A program made the position numbers and the translations under genes. From positions 1 to 48,470 of the forward strand of contig JBPCMS010000024.1 of NCBI GenBank assembly GCA_051002015.1: a stretch of 48,470 bases of DNA, written 5' to 3'. Shown here piece by piece: positions 14,887 through 22,012 of this stretch; position 1 is the stretch's first letter; each line of letters begins with the position of its first letter. This DNA comes from JACDBE01 sp051002015. Lineage in GTDB: Bacteria > Actinomycetota > Acidimicrobiia > Spongiisociales > UBA5794. Under the pieces are notes generated by a model, which did no database searches, had not been told where the DNA came from, and was given only the letters and a program-made list of their open reading frames with translations.

Positions 14887-15963
14887 ATGATGGACGAGGC
14901 CATGCGCCGGCGGCTCGACGAGGTCGACGAGGCGTACCGCCGGAGCATCGGCGAGCTGGCCGACCCTTCGGTGCACGACGACCAGGACCGTTACCGCACG
15001 GTTGCCATCCGCCACGCCGAGCTGCGCTCTCTGGTCGAGGTGTACCAGCGTTACCGCGCCGCCGCCGCCGAGGCCGCCGCCGCCGCCGAGCTGATCGGCG
15101 CCGAGAGCGACCCCGAGATGCGCGCCTACCTGGAGTCGATCGTCACCCGGGAGCGGGCCGCCATCGAGGCGATGGAGACCGAGCTGTGGTCGATGCTGGT
15201 GCCCGCCGACCCCAACGACGCCAAGGACGTGATCGTCGAGGTGCGGGCCGCCGCCGGGGGCGACGAGGCGGCGCTGTGGGCGGGGGACCTGGTGAGGATG
15301 TACCACCGGTTCGCCGAGCGCCACGGCTTCGGGGTCGACGCCATCGACACCTCGGCCAGCGAGGGCGGCGGGGTCAAGGAGGCCACCTTCGCCGTCAAGG
15401 GGAAGGGCGCCTACTCGCTGCTCAAGTTCGAGGCGGGGCCGCACCGGGTGCAGCGGGTCCCCAGGACCGAGTCGGCCGGTCGGATCCACACCTCGATCGC
15501 CACCGTCGCCATCCTCCCCGAGGCGGAGGAGGTCGAGGTCGAGATCATCGACAACGACCTCGAGATCGAGACCTTCCGGTCGCAGGGCCCGGGCGGGCAG
15601 TCGGTGAACACCACGGATTCGGCGGTGCGCATCCGCCATCTCCCCACCGGGATCGTGGTGTCCTGCCAGGACGAGAAGTCGCAGCTCCAGAACAAGGCCA
15701 AGGCGATGCGGGTGCTGCGGGCCCGGCTGTTCGAGATGGAGCAGGCGGCCCTGGCGGGGGAACGGGGGACGGTGCGCCGCTCCCAGGTGGGCTCGGGGGA
15801 GCGGGCGGAGAAGATCCGCACCTACAACTACAAGGAGAACCGGGTCACCGACCACCGGGTGGGGCTGACCATCCACGATCTCGCCGGGATCCTCGACGGC
15901 GACCTGGACGGTTTCCACGCCGCCCTCCAGACCCGGGAGGCGGCGGAGCGTCTGCGCCAATGA
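14887..15963 (+). CDS. prfA: Peptide chain release factor 1
   Basis: A 358-residue class I release factor. GGQ (236-238, in GPGGQSVN) triggers peptidyl-tRNA hydrolysis and is followed by NTTDSAVRI. The stop-codon recognition tripeptide is P-R-T at 192-194 (RVPRTES), fitting the PxT pattern of RF1 (UAA/UAG) rather than SPF of RF2. The start at ATG 14887 is followed by a second ATG; either could be used. It overlaps prmC by 4 nt (ATGA), which fits their functional link because PrmC methylates the GGQ glutamine. Confidence 0.97.
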   Translation: MMDEAMRRRLDEVDEAYRRSIGELADPSVHDDQDRYRTVAIRHAELRSLVEVYQRYRAAAAEAAAAAELIGAESDPEMRAYLESIVTRERAAIEAMETELWSMLVPADPNDAKDVIVEVRAAAGGDEAALWAGDLVRMYHRFAERHGFGVDAIDTSASEGGGVKEATFAVKGKGAYSLLKFEAGPHRVQRVPRTESAGRIHTSIATVAILPEAEEVEVEIIDNDLEIETFRSQGPGGQSVNTTDSAVRIRHLPTGIVVSCQDEKSQLQNKAKAMRVLRARLFEMEQAALAGERGTVRRSQVGSGERAEKIRTYNYKENRVTDHRVGLTIHDLAGILDGDLDGFHAALQTREAAERLRQ

Positions 15964-16847
15964 CCCCGGCAACCGATAGGGCAACCGGCGAGGCGACCCG
16001 CGGGGAGACCGGCGGGGCGACCGGGGGGGCGACCGGCCGCCCGGTGGCCGGGGTGCTGGCCGGGGCCGCCGACCTTCCCCGGCACGAGGCGGAGCGGCTG
16101 CTCATGGCGGTCACCGGGCTGACCCGGTCCCGGCTGCTTGTCACCGAGGCGGTCACCGCCCACCAGGCCGACCGCTTCGGCGAGATGGTGGAGGCGAGAC
16201 GAGCGGGGATGCCGCTGCAGCATCTCGAAGGCACGGTCGACTTCGGTCCCATCACCCTGCGGATCGACCGGAGGGCGCTGATTCCCCGACCCGAGACCGA
16301 GCGGTTGTGGGAGCTGGCCACCGGTCTGGTCGGTGATCCCCGGGTCATCGTCGATCTGTGCACCGGGAGCGGCAACCTGGCCCTCGCCTCCGCTCACCGG
16401 TGGCCGGCGGCCCGGGTCCTCGCCACCGACACATCGGCCGATGCGGTGGCGCTGGCGAGGGAGAACGCCGCCGCCCTCGGTCTCGCCGTCGAGGTCCTCC
16501 AGGGTGATCTGTTCGACCCGCTCCCGCCGGAGCTGGTGGGTCGGGTGGAGCTGCTGGTCGCCAACCCACCATATCTGGCCGAGCATGAGATGGCCGTGGT
16601 GGCCCCCGAGCTGCGGGCCGAGCCGGTCGATGCCCTGGTGGCGGGACCGGACGGCATCGAGGTGGTGGCCAGGATCGCCGCCGCCGCCGGCCGGTGGCTC
16701 GCCCCAGGTGGGGTCGCCGTGGTCGAGGTCTCCGAGCACCACGCCGACCGAGCCGTCAACCTGTTCAACCTGTTCGCCGGGCTCGACGCCGCGGTGCACG
16801 AGGACCTGGCCGGGCGGCCCCGCTTCGTGGTCGCCACCCGACGTTGA
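15960..16847 (+). CDS. prmC: Peptide chain release factor glutamine N5-methyltransferase
   Basis: A 295-residue SAM-dependent methyltransferase that modifies the GGQ glutamine of release factors. The SAM-binding motif is DLCTGSGN (132-139) and the catalytic NPPY motif is at 202-205. RIDRRALIPRPETE is the conserved substrate-side motif. The first 28 residues are odd: a Gly/Thr/Glu-rich stretch encoded by four 12-nt tandem units, not part of the usual PrmC N-terminal domain. An internal start after it cannot be excluded, but the ATGA overlap with prfA favours the annotated start. Confidence 0.94.
   Translation: MTPATDRATGEATRGETGGATGGATGRPVAGVLAGAADLPRHEAERLLMAVTGLTRSRLLVTEAVTAHQADRFGEMVEARRAGMPLQHLEGTVDFGPITLRIDRRALIPRPETERLWELATGLVGDPRVIVDLCTGSGNLALASAHRWPAARVLATDTSADAVALARENAAALGLAVEVLQGDLFDPLPPELVGRVELLVANPPYLAEHEMAVVAPELRAEPVDALVAGPDGIEVVARIAAAAGRWLAPGGVAVVEVSEHHADRAVNLFNLFAGLDAAVHEDLAGRPRFVVATRR
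15987..16034 (+). repeat. Four 12-nt tandem repeats in the 5' end of prmC
   Basis: Contiguous units at 15987-15998, 15999-16010, 16011-16022 and 16023-16034 share the pattern (G/C)GNGNGGNGACC and encode GEAT-RGET-GGAT-GGAT. Whole-codon units keep the frame whatever the copy number. Confidence 0.8.
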
Positions 16848-16890
16848 CCGGCGCCGGGGAGGCGACGCAACCTGACGTCACGGATCGCAC

Positions 16891-16896
16891 TACCTT
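16891..16896 (+). promoter_or_regulatory. Possible -10 element for tsaC
   Basis: TACCTT lies 35 nt before the tsaC ATG, in the 84-nt gap after prmC. A matching -35 is not convincing. Confidence 0.3.
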
Positions 16897-16931
16897 TGGG
16901 GGGTTCGCCGAGATTGCGGGGTGGATGTCGT

Positions 16932-17495
16932 ATGAGTTCCGTCGACGCAGCCGTCCGTGCCCTCAGGCGGGGTCAGATCGTCGGGGTGCCCACCGACACC
17001 CTGTACGGCCTCGCCGCCGACCCGTTCAAGGAGGACGCCCTCGAGGCGATCTTCCAGCTCAAAGGGAGACCCCAGGAGAAGCCCATGGCGCTGCTGGTGG
17101 CTTCGCTGGAGCAGGGGATGACGCTGGCGTCGTTCACCGATCAGGCGCTGGACCTGGCCGAGGAGCACTGGCCGGGGGCGCTGACGCTGGTGCTGCCCCG
17201 GCTCGACACCGCCCCCGAATGGCTGGGTGACCGGGAGCGGAGGACGATCGGGCTGCGCTGCCCCGACCATCCCGTCGCCCTCGAGCTGCTCGAGGTGACC
17301 GGCCCGCTGGCGGTGACCTCGGCCAACCTGAGCGGGGACGAGGTCGTGATCGACGATGTCGAGGCCAGCGAGCTGTTCGGCGACGCCGTCGCCGTCTACC
17401 TGGAGGGAGCCGCCCCGGGCGGCCGGGCGTCGACCATCATCGACCTCACCGAGCCCGCACCGCTCACCCTCCGCAAGGGACCCGTCGGGGGGTGA
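16932..17495 (+). CDS. tsaC: L-threonylcarbamoyladenylate synthase (TsaC/YrdC family)
   Basis: A 187-residue single-domain YrdC/TsaC protein without the C-terminal Sua5 extension. The conserved motifs GVPTDTLYGLAADPF, the KGRPQEKPM segment that binds ATP and threonine, PLAVTSANLSG and STIIDLT are all present. It makes threonylcarbamoyl-AMP from threonine, bicarbonate and ATP for the t6A37 modification of ANN-decoding tRNAs. I chose ATG 16932, with GGGGTGG upstream; a TTG at 16896 would add 12 unlikely residues. The position after prmC matches other Actinobacteria. Confidence 0.95.
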   Translation: MSSVDAAVRALRRGQIVGVPTDTLYGLAADPFKEDALEAIFQLKGRPQEKPMALLVASLEQGMTLASFTDQALDLAEEHWPGALTLVLPRLDTAPEWLGDRERRTIGLRCPDHPVALELLEVTGPLAVTSANLSGDEVVIDDVEASELFGDAVAVYLEGAAPGGRASTIIDLTEPAPLTLRKGPVGG

Positions 17496-17511
17496 CGGCA
17501 GGTTCCTGCCG
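17496..17511 (+). terminator. Hairpin directly after tsaC
   Basis: Inverted repeat CGGCAGG (17496-17502)/CCTGCCG (17505-17511) begins at the base after the tsaC stop codon. The loop is very tight (effectively 4 nt). There is no U-tract. It fits an end of the rho-tsaC transcript before the separate glyA promoter. Confidence 0.45.
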
Positions 17512-17588
17512 CCGGGTCGGGAATTCCGCCTGATGGTCGTCCTCGGAACGTCACCGGTGGACGCCACCTCGGCGCCAATGACGGGAGG

Positions 17589-17618
17589 ATGACGGGGCCT
17601 TCCCGGTGGGGGTAGGCT
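17589..17618 (+). promoter_or_regulatory. Predicted glyA promoter, leaderless
   Basis: ATGACG (17589-17594) and TAGGCT (17613-17618) are 18 nt apart. TAGGCT is followed by exactly 6 nt and the GTG start at 17625, so transcription should begin at the start codon. Confidence 0.55.
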
Positions 17619-17624
17619 CGGGCC

Positions 17625-18902
17625 GTGACCGAGACCCTGACCGACCTCACCAGCCATCTCGCCGAGGTCGACCCGGACATCGCCCGACTGGTCGACGCCG
17701 AAGGGCGCCGGCAGAGCGAGTCGATCCGGCTGATCGCCAGCGAGAACTACGTGTCACAGGCAGTGCTCGACGCCAGCGCCACACTGCTCACCAACAAGTA
17801 CTCGGAGGGGTACCCGGGAAGGCGCTACTACGAGGGCCAGCAGGTGATCGACCAGGTGGAGACCCTGGCCATCGAGCGGGCCAGGGCGCTGTTCGGGGTG
17901 GAGCACGCCAACGTGCAGCCCTACTCCGGGTCGCCCGCCAACCTGGCGGTCTACCTGGCGTTCGCCTCGCCCGGTGACACGGTGATGGGGATGGCGCTCC
18001 CCGCCGGTGGGCACCTCACCCACGGGTGGAACGTCTCCGCCTCGGGCAGGTGGTTCCGGGCGGTGCAGTACGGGGTGCGCCGTGAGGACGGGATGGTCGA
18101 CCTCGACGAGGCGCGGGCGATCGCCCGGGCGGAGCGCCCCAAGCTGATCTTCTGTGGAGGCACCGCCATCCCCAGGACCATCGACTTCCCTGCGTTCGCC
18201 GAGATCGCTGGCGAGGTGGGCGCGGTGCTGGTGGCCGACATCGCCCACATCGCCGGGTTGGTCGCCGGGGGCGCCCACCCGTCCCCGGTCGGTCACGCCG
18301 AGGTGATCTCCACCACCACCCACAAGACCCTGCGCGGACCGCGGGGGGCCATGCTGATGTGCACCGCCGAGCACGCCAAGGCGATCGACCGCGCCGTGTT
18401 CCCCGGGCTACAGGGCGGTCCCCACAATCACACCACCGCCGCCATCGCCGTCGCCCTCAAGGAGGCGGCGACCGCCGAGTTCAAGGTCCACGCCCACCAG
18501 ATCGTCAAGAACGCCAAGGCTCTGGCCGCCGCCCTGGTGGAGTGCGGCTTCGACCTGGTCACCGGGGGCACCGACAACCACCTGATCCTCGCCGACCTGA
18601 CCGGCAAGGGGGTCGGGGGCAAGCCGGCGGCCCAGGCGCTCGACCGCGCCGGCATCGAGCTCAACTACAACACGGTCCCCTTCGACCCCCGCAAGCCGTT
18701 CGACCCCTCGGGAATCCGGCTGGGCACGCCGGCGATCACCACCCGCGGGCTGACCGAGGAGCACATGCCGCAGATCGCCGCCTGGATGGACCAGGTCGTT
18801 GCCGTGGCCGAGGGCGGGGACGACCGGGTCATCGAGCGGGTACGGGCCGAGGTGACGGAGTTCGTGGCCCCCTTCCCCATCCCGGGATGGCCGGTCCGCT
18901 GA
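17625..18902 (+). CDS. glyA: Serine hydroxymethyltransferase
   Basis: A 425-residue PLP enzyme converting serine and tetrahydrofolate to glycine and 5,10-methylene-THF. The Schiff-base lysine is K234 in TTTHKTLRGPRG. Other signatures are ASENYVS, the NKYSEGYPGRRYY stretch, QPYSGSPAN and ADIAHIAGLVA. The length is normal. GTG 17625 is the start, 6 nt after TAGGCT with no ribosome binding site. In several Actinobacteria glyA sits between tsaC and the ATP synthase operon, as here; the wecA/rfe gene usually also present is missing. Confidence 0.97.
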   Translation: MTETLTDLTSHLAEVDPDIARLVDAEGRRQSESIRLIASENYVSQAVLDASATLLTNKYSEGYPGRRYYEGQQVIDQVETLAIERARALFGVEHANVQPYSGSPANLAVYLAFASPGDTVMGMALPAGGHLTHGWNVSASGRWFRAVQYGVRREDGMVDLDEARAIARAERPKLIFCGGTAIPRTIDFPAFAEIAGEVGAVLVADIAHIAGLVAGGAHPSPVGHAEVISTTTHKTLRGPRGAMLMCTAEHAKAIDRAVFPGLQGGPHNHTTAAIAVALKEAATAEFKVHAHQIVKNAKALAAALVECGFDLVTGGTDNHLILADLTGKGVGGKPAAQALDRAGIELNYNTVPFDPRKPFDPSGIRLGTPAITTRGLTEEHMPQIAAWMDQVVAVAEGGDDRVIERVRAEVTEFVAPFPIPGWPVR

Positions 18903-18928
18903 GACGCCCCACCGGTCACCGGAGCACC

Positions 18929-18950
18929 CGCCCCGATCGCTCCCGGGGCG
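18929..18950 (+). terminator. Hairpin downstream of glyA
   Basis: Perfect 7-bp arms CGCCCCG (18929-18935) and CGGGGCG (18944-18950) with an 8-nt loop lie 26 nt after the glyA stop, before the ATP synthase promoter. No U-tract. Confidence 0.5.
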
Positions 18951-19029
18951 CGGCGCCCATCACCGATGGCGGTCGGGGGGTGGCGCCGTCTACGGTTCGT
19001 TGCCCGAGCATCCCCCGAGAAGAAGGGGC

Positions 19030-19058
19030 TTGTGAAATCGTTCACAAGCAGGTATCCT
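19030..19058 (+). promoter_or_regulatory. ATP synthase operon promoter with embedded CRP/GlxR-type palindrome
   Basis: TTGTGA (19030-19035) and TATCCT (19053-19058) are 17 nt apart, a good promoter. A perfect TGTGA-N6-TCACA site (19031-19046) lies within it; the full dyad has 8-bp arms with a 4-nt centre (19029-19048). It covers the -35 and most of the spacer, so a bound CRP-family protein would be expected to repress. Transcription would start close to the first ATG at 19063. Confidence 0.7.
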
Positions 19059-19062
19059 GTCG

Positions 19063-19362
19063 ATGACCGAAGCGCCCCGAGAGAAGCCACCCCCCGTGCC
19101 TCCCCAGACTCCCGAAGCCGCCTCCACCAGCTCGGTGACCGACGCCGCCCGGAGCCTCGGTCAGGGTGGCGGCCAGGCCTTCGACTTCTTCTCCTCGGCG
19201 GTGGCCGGGCTGCTGCTCGGGCTGGGGATCGACTGGCTCGCCGGCACCAGCCCGTGGGCCACCGTGATCGGCATCGTGCTCGGCTTCGTCGCCGGGTTCG
19301 CCAAGCTGTGGGCGGCCTCGGCGACCCTGGTCGAGCAGGCGGAGGAGCGCCGTCGTGGCTGA
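19063..19362 (+). CDS. AtpZ/AtpI-like small membrane protein of the ATP synthase operon
   Basis: A 99-residue protein with a proline-rich N-terminus and two transmembrane helices (about 48-64 and 68-85, ending VLGFVAGFAKLW), typical of the small F0F1-ATPase accessory family (AtpZ-like) encoded before atpB. Such proteins help assemble the c-ring or transport Mg2+. The ATG at 19063 is only 4 nt after TATCCT, so the transcript may be leaderless or the real start may be the GTG at 19096, which has GAGAGAAG about 8 nt upstream. The next gene overlaps by 8 nt. Confidence 0.75.
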   Translation: MTEAPREKPPPVPPQTPEAASTSSVTDAARSLGQGGGQAFDFFSSAVAGLLLGLGIDWLAGTSPWATVIGIVLGFVAGFAKLWAASATLVEQAEERRRG

Positions 19363-19852
19363 TCGCCTGTTCCGGGCCAGCGGGCTCGACACCGGCGAGG
19401 TCGACGACGCCACCCTGGCCAAGGAGGCGCAGGCCAAGGCCTCGCCCATCCCGTACGGTGAGGATGTCGAGCAGCGGCTCGCCAGGCACACCGCCAGGCG
19501 GGCCCTCTGGGTGGGTCCGGCCCTGGCCCTGGTCGTGGGATTGTTCCGGGGGTGGGACGGGGCCATCGCCGCCGTGCTCGGGGTGGCCATCGTCGCCGGC
19601 AACTTCATGCTGTCGGGGGCGGTCATGTCCCGATCTGCGCGCATCAGCCTGAGTTTGTATCATGCCGCCGCCTTGTTCGGATTCTTCCTCCGCCTCGGGC
19701 TCATCATGGCGAGCATGTTCGCCCTCGCCTGGGTCTTCGAGATCGACCGGACGGCGCTTGGGATCTCGGTGGTGGTGGGCTATCTGACGCTGCTCACCTG
19801 GGAGGCGGTTGTGGTGTCACGCGGTGGTGAAAGGGGGTTGGAGTGGACGTGA
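19355..19852 (+). CDS. atpI: ATP synthase assembly protein I (AtpI-like)
   Basis: A 165-residue membrane protein with four predicted transmembrane segments after a charged N-terminus of about 45 residues. The position directly before atpB and the helix pattern match ATP synthase protein I (as Rv1303 in M. tuberculosis), which aids c-ring assembly. Start is GTG 19355, overlapping the previous gene by 8 nt; its end overlaps atpB by 10 nt, so the three are translationally coupled. Sequence conservation in this family is low, and the call rests largely on position and topology. Confidence 0.75.
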   Translation: MADRLFRASGLDTGEVDDATLAKEAQAKASPIPYGEDVEQRLARHTARRALWVGPALALVVGLFRGWDGAIAAVLGVAIVAGNFMLSGAVMSRSARISLSLYHAAALFGFFLRLGLIMASMFALAWVFEIDRTALGISVVVGYLTLLTWEAVVVSRGGERGLEWT

Positions 19853-20643
19853 TCCTGGCGGCATCGGAATGCGATCCGGTGGCGGAGATCATCTGTGTTC
19901 CGGCCAGCGTCAACGAGCTGTTCGAGCTCCCCTTCGTCGGCGGTATCAACCGCACCATGATCCTCACCGCCCTGGCGGCGGTGATCGTCGTCGCCCTGCT
20001 GTGGTTCGGTCTGCGCAAGCGGTCGCTGGTCCCCTCCAGGTTCGAGGCCGCCATCGAGGGTTTGGTGATGTTCGTGCGTGACGAGGTGGCGATCGGCATC
20101 ATCGGTCCCAAGGACGGGCTCACCTTCTTCCCCTACCTCCTCGCCCTGTTCTTCTTCATCCTGGTCGGCAACCTGTTCGAGGTCACCCCGTTCGTCAACT
20201 TCCCGATCACCTCCAGGATCGGGATACCCGCCTTCCTCGCCCTGGTCACCTGGGTCACCTTCGTGGTGATGGGGTTCAAGCGGCAGGGGCTCGGTTACGT
20301 GGGCCATCTGCTCTGGCCACCGGGGGTGCCCACCGCCCTCAAGCCGCTGGTGGGGATCATCGAGTTCGTGTCGACGTTCCTGGTGCGGCCCTTCTCGCTG
20401 GCGGTCCGGCTCTTCGCCAACCTGGTCGCCGGACACGTGATGCTGACCCTGCTGCTGGTCTCGGGGTGGGTGTTCATCACCAGCGTCGGTGACATCGGGG
20501 CCAAGGCGGCGGTAGGGGTCGGCTGGTTCGCCCTCGGGCTCGGCATCCTCCTCTTCGAGCTGCTGGTCGCCGTGCTCCAGGCCTACATCTTCACGTTGCT
20601 CTCGGCGGTGTACATCCAGACCTCGGTCCATCCCGAGCATTAG
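19843..20643 (+). CDS. atpB: ATP synthase F0 subunit a
   Basis: A 266-residue membrane protein. The essential arginine is R189 in SLAVRLFANLVAGH, the signature of subunit a, which forms the proton half-channels against the c-ring. Downstream helices hold LLFELLVAVLQAYIF, also conserved. It starts with GTG 19843 inside the end of atpI. First structural gene of a complete atpBEFHAGDC operon. Confidence 0.97.
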   Translation: MDVILAASECDPVAEIICVPASVNELFELPFVGGINRTMILTALAAVIVVALLWFGLRKRSLVPSRFEAAIEGLVMFVRDEVAIGIIGPKDGLTFFPYLLALFFFILVGNLFEVTPFVNFPITSRIGIPAFLALVTWVTFVVMGFKRQGLGYVGHLLWPPGVPTALKPLVGIIEFVSTFLVRPFSLAVRLFANLVAGHVMLTLLLVSGWVFITSVGDIGAKAAVGVGWFALGLGILLFELLVAVLQAYIFTLLSAVYIQTSVHPEH

Positions 20644-20669
20644 TCCAGAAACAGGAAGGAAAGGCAAGC

Positions 20670-20882
20670 ATGGAAGATATCACCGGAGCCCTGGCCCTCA
20701 TCGGCTACGGACTCGGAGCGATCGGCCCCGGAATCGGCATCGGCCTGGTGGCCGGCAACGCCGTCCAGGCCATGGCGCGCCAGCCTGAAGCGGCCGGCAT
20801 GGTCAGGACGACCATGTTCCTCGGCATCGCCTTCACCGAGGCGCTGGCGCTGATCGGGTTCGTGCTCTTCTTCCTGGCGTAA
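20670..20882 (+). CDS. atpE: ATP synthase F0 subunit c
   Basis: A 70-residue two-helix hairpin. The ion-carrying carboxylate is E57 in FTEALALIG and the loop motif is ARQPE (36-40). The residue equivalent to the Na+-ligating Gln of Ilyobacter-type rings is I24 (in GPGIGIG) and E57 is followed by Ala, so the ring should be proton-specific. A strong ribosome binding site (AGGAAGGAAAGG) precedes the ATG, in keeping with the high copy number of subunit c. Confidence 0.97.
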   Translation: MEDITGALALIGYGLGAIGPGIGIGLVAGNAVQAMARQPEAAGMVRTTMFLGIAFTEALALIGFVLFFLA

Positions 20883-20888
20883 CCGGCG

Positions 20889-21455
20889 ATGCTCAACCCA
20901 CTCGCCACCAGCCTCCTGCTCGCCGCCGAGGAAGGCACCGAATCGTCGGGGGCCGACCTGCTCCTCCCGCACACCTCGGAGCTGATCGCCGGGATCATCG
21001 CCTTCGCCATCGTGTTCTTCGTCGCCTGGAAGTTCGCCGCCCCGGCGATCAGCCAGACGCTGGAGAAGCGGCAGGCGGCGATCAAGGGCCAGATCGAGGC
21101 GGCGGAGAAGGAGAAGGCCGAGGCGGCGGCGCTGCTCGAGGATTACAAGGCCCAGCTGGCGGGCGCCAGGGGCGACGCCTCGCGCATCATCGACGAGGCC
21201 AAACAGGCGGGCGAGGGTGTCCGCAGCGGCATCATCGCCAAGGCCAACGCCGAGGCCGAGGAGATCATGAGCAAGGCGCGGGTCGAGGCGGACACCGAGA
21301 AGGCCCGTGCGCTGCAGGAGGCGAAGGCGGACGTCGCCAACCTCTCCATCGACCTCGCCGAGAAGGTGGTGCGCAGCACCATCGACCGTGACGGCCAGCG
21401 CGGGCTGGTCGAGGCATACCTCTCCGACCTCGACAGGATGTCGAACCGACGATGA
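20889..21455 (+). CDS. atpF: ATP synthase F0 subunit b
   Basis: A 188-residue protein with one transmembrane helix (about 33-53, IAGIIAFAIVFFVAWKF) and a long, charged coiled coil rich in Ala, Glu, Lys and Arg that forms the peripheral stalk. It is a normal single b subunit, not the mycobacterial b-delta fusion. It begins 6 nt after atpE and its stop overlaps atpH by 4 nt (ATGA). Confidence 0.95.
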   Translation: MLNPLATSLLLAAEEGTESSGADLLLPHTSELIAGIIAFAIVFFVAWKFAAPAISQTLEKRQAAIKGQIEAAEKEKAEAAALLEDYKAQLAGARGDASRIIDEAKQAGEGVRSGIIAKANAEAEEIMSKARVEADTEKARALQEAKADVANLSIDLAEKVVRSTIDRDGQRGLVEAYLSDLDRMSNRR

Positions 21456-21997
21456 ACGCGGACGATCGCATCAGGGGCTACGCCGCCGGTCTTCTCGAGA
21501 TCGCCCGCGCCGAGGGCGAGCTCGACCGGGTCGAGGGGGAGCTCCACCAGGTGGCTCGGGTCTTCGAGTCATCCGAGGAGCTGCGCAACGTGGTGGCCGA
21601 CCCCTCGGTCCCGCTGGAGAGGCGTAGCGGGATCATCCACGACCTGCTCGGGGGCCGGGCCGCCGACACCACCGTGGCCGCCATCAACCTGATCGTCGGC
21701 TCGGGCCGGGGCCGGGACCTCCCCGCCATCGCCGACGGGCTGGTCAAGGCCGCTGCCGCCTCGCGCCAGCGCGAGGTGGCCGAGGTCCGCACCGCGGCGC
21801 CGCTCGACGAGGACCAGATGAGACGTCTCGAGGCGGCGCTGGGCCGGGTCACCGGCAAAAACGTGGAGCTCAAGGTGATCATCGATCCGGACGTGGTCGG
21901 CGGTGTGGTGGCCAGGGTGGGCGACACCGTGATCGACGGCTCGGCGCGCCGCCGGCTGGACTCGCTGCGCCAAGCGCTCCGGGCCGATTCGAACTAG
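21452..21997 (+). CDS. atpH: ATP synthase F1 subunit delta
   Basis: A 181-residue delta subunit that joins the peripheral stalk to the top of F1. An N-terminal helical bundle (1-105) is followed by a C-terminal domain with the conserved VELKVIIDPDVVGGVVARVG and GSARRRLDSLR stretches. Length is standard, unlike the fused b-delta of mycobacteria. The ATG overlaps the atpF stop. Confidence 0.95.
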   Translation: MNADDRIRGYAAGLLEIARAEGELDRVEGELHQVARVFESSEELRNVVADPSVPLERRSGIIHDLLGGRAADTTVAAINLIVGSGRGRDLPAIADGLVKAAAASRQREVAEVRTAAPLDEDQMRRLEAALGRVTGKNVELKVIIDPDVVGGVVARVGDTVIDGSARRRLDSLRQALRADSN

Positions 21998-22012
21998 GAA
22001 GAGAGGACGACG

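Noticed and set aside
17496..17624. Possible glycine or other riboswitch before glyA.
   Set aside because: The glyA transcript appears to be leaderless and no riboswitch core is visible; only a hairpin after tsaC is present.
20670..20882. Possible sodium-coupled ATP synthase.
   Set aside because: The c subunit lacks the Gln and Ser/Thr residues of Na+-binding rings (I24 and A58 instead), so proton coupling is expected.
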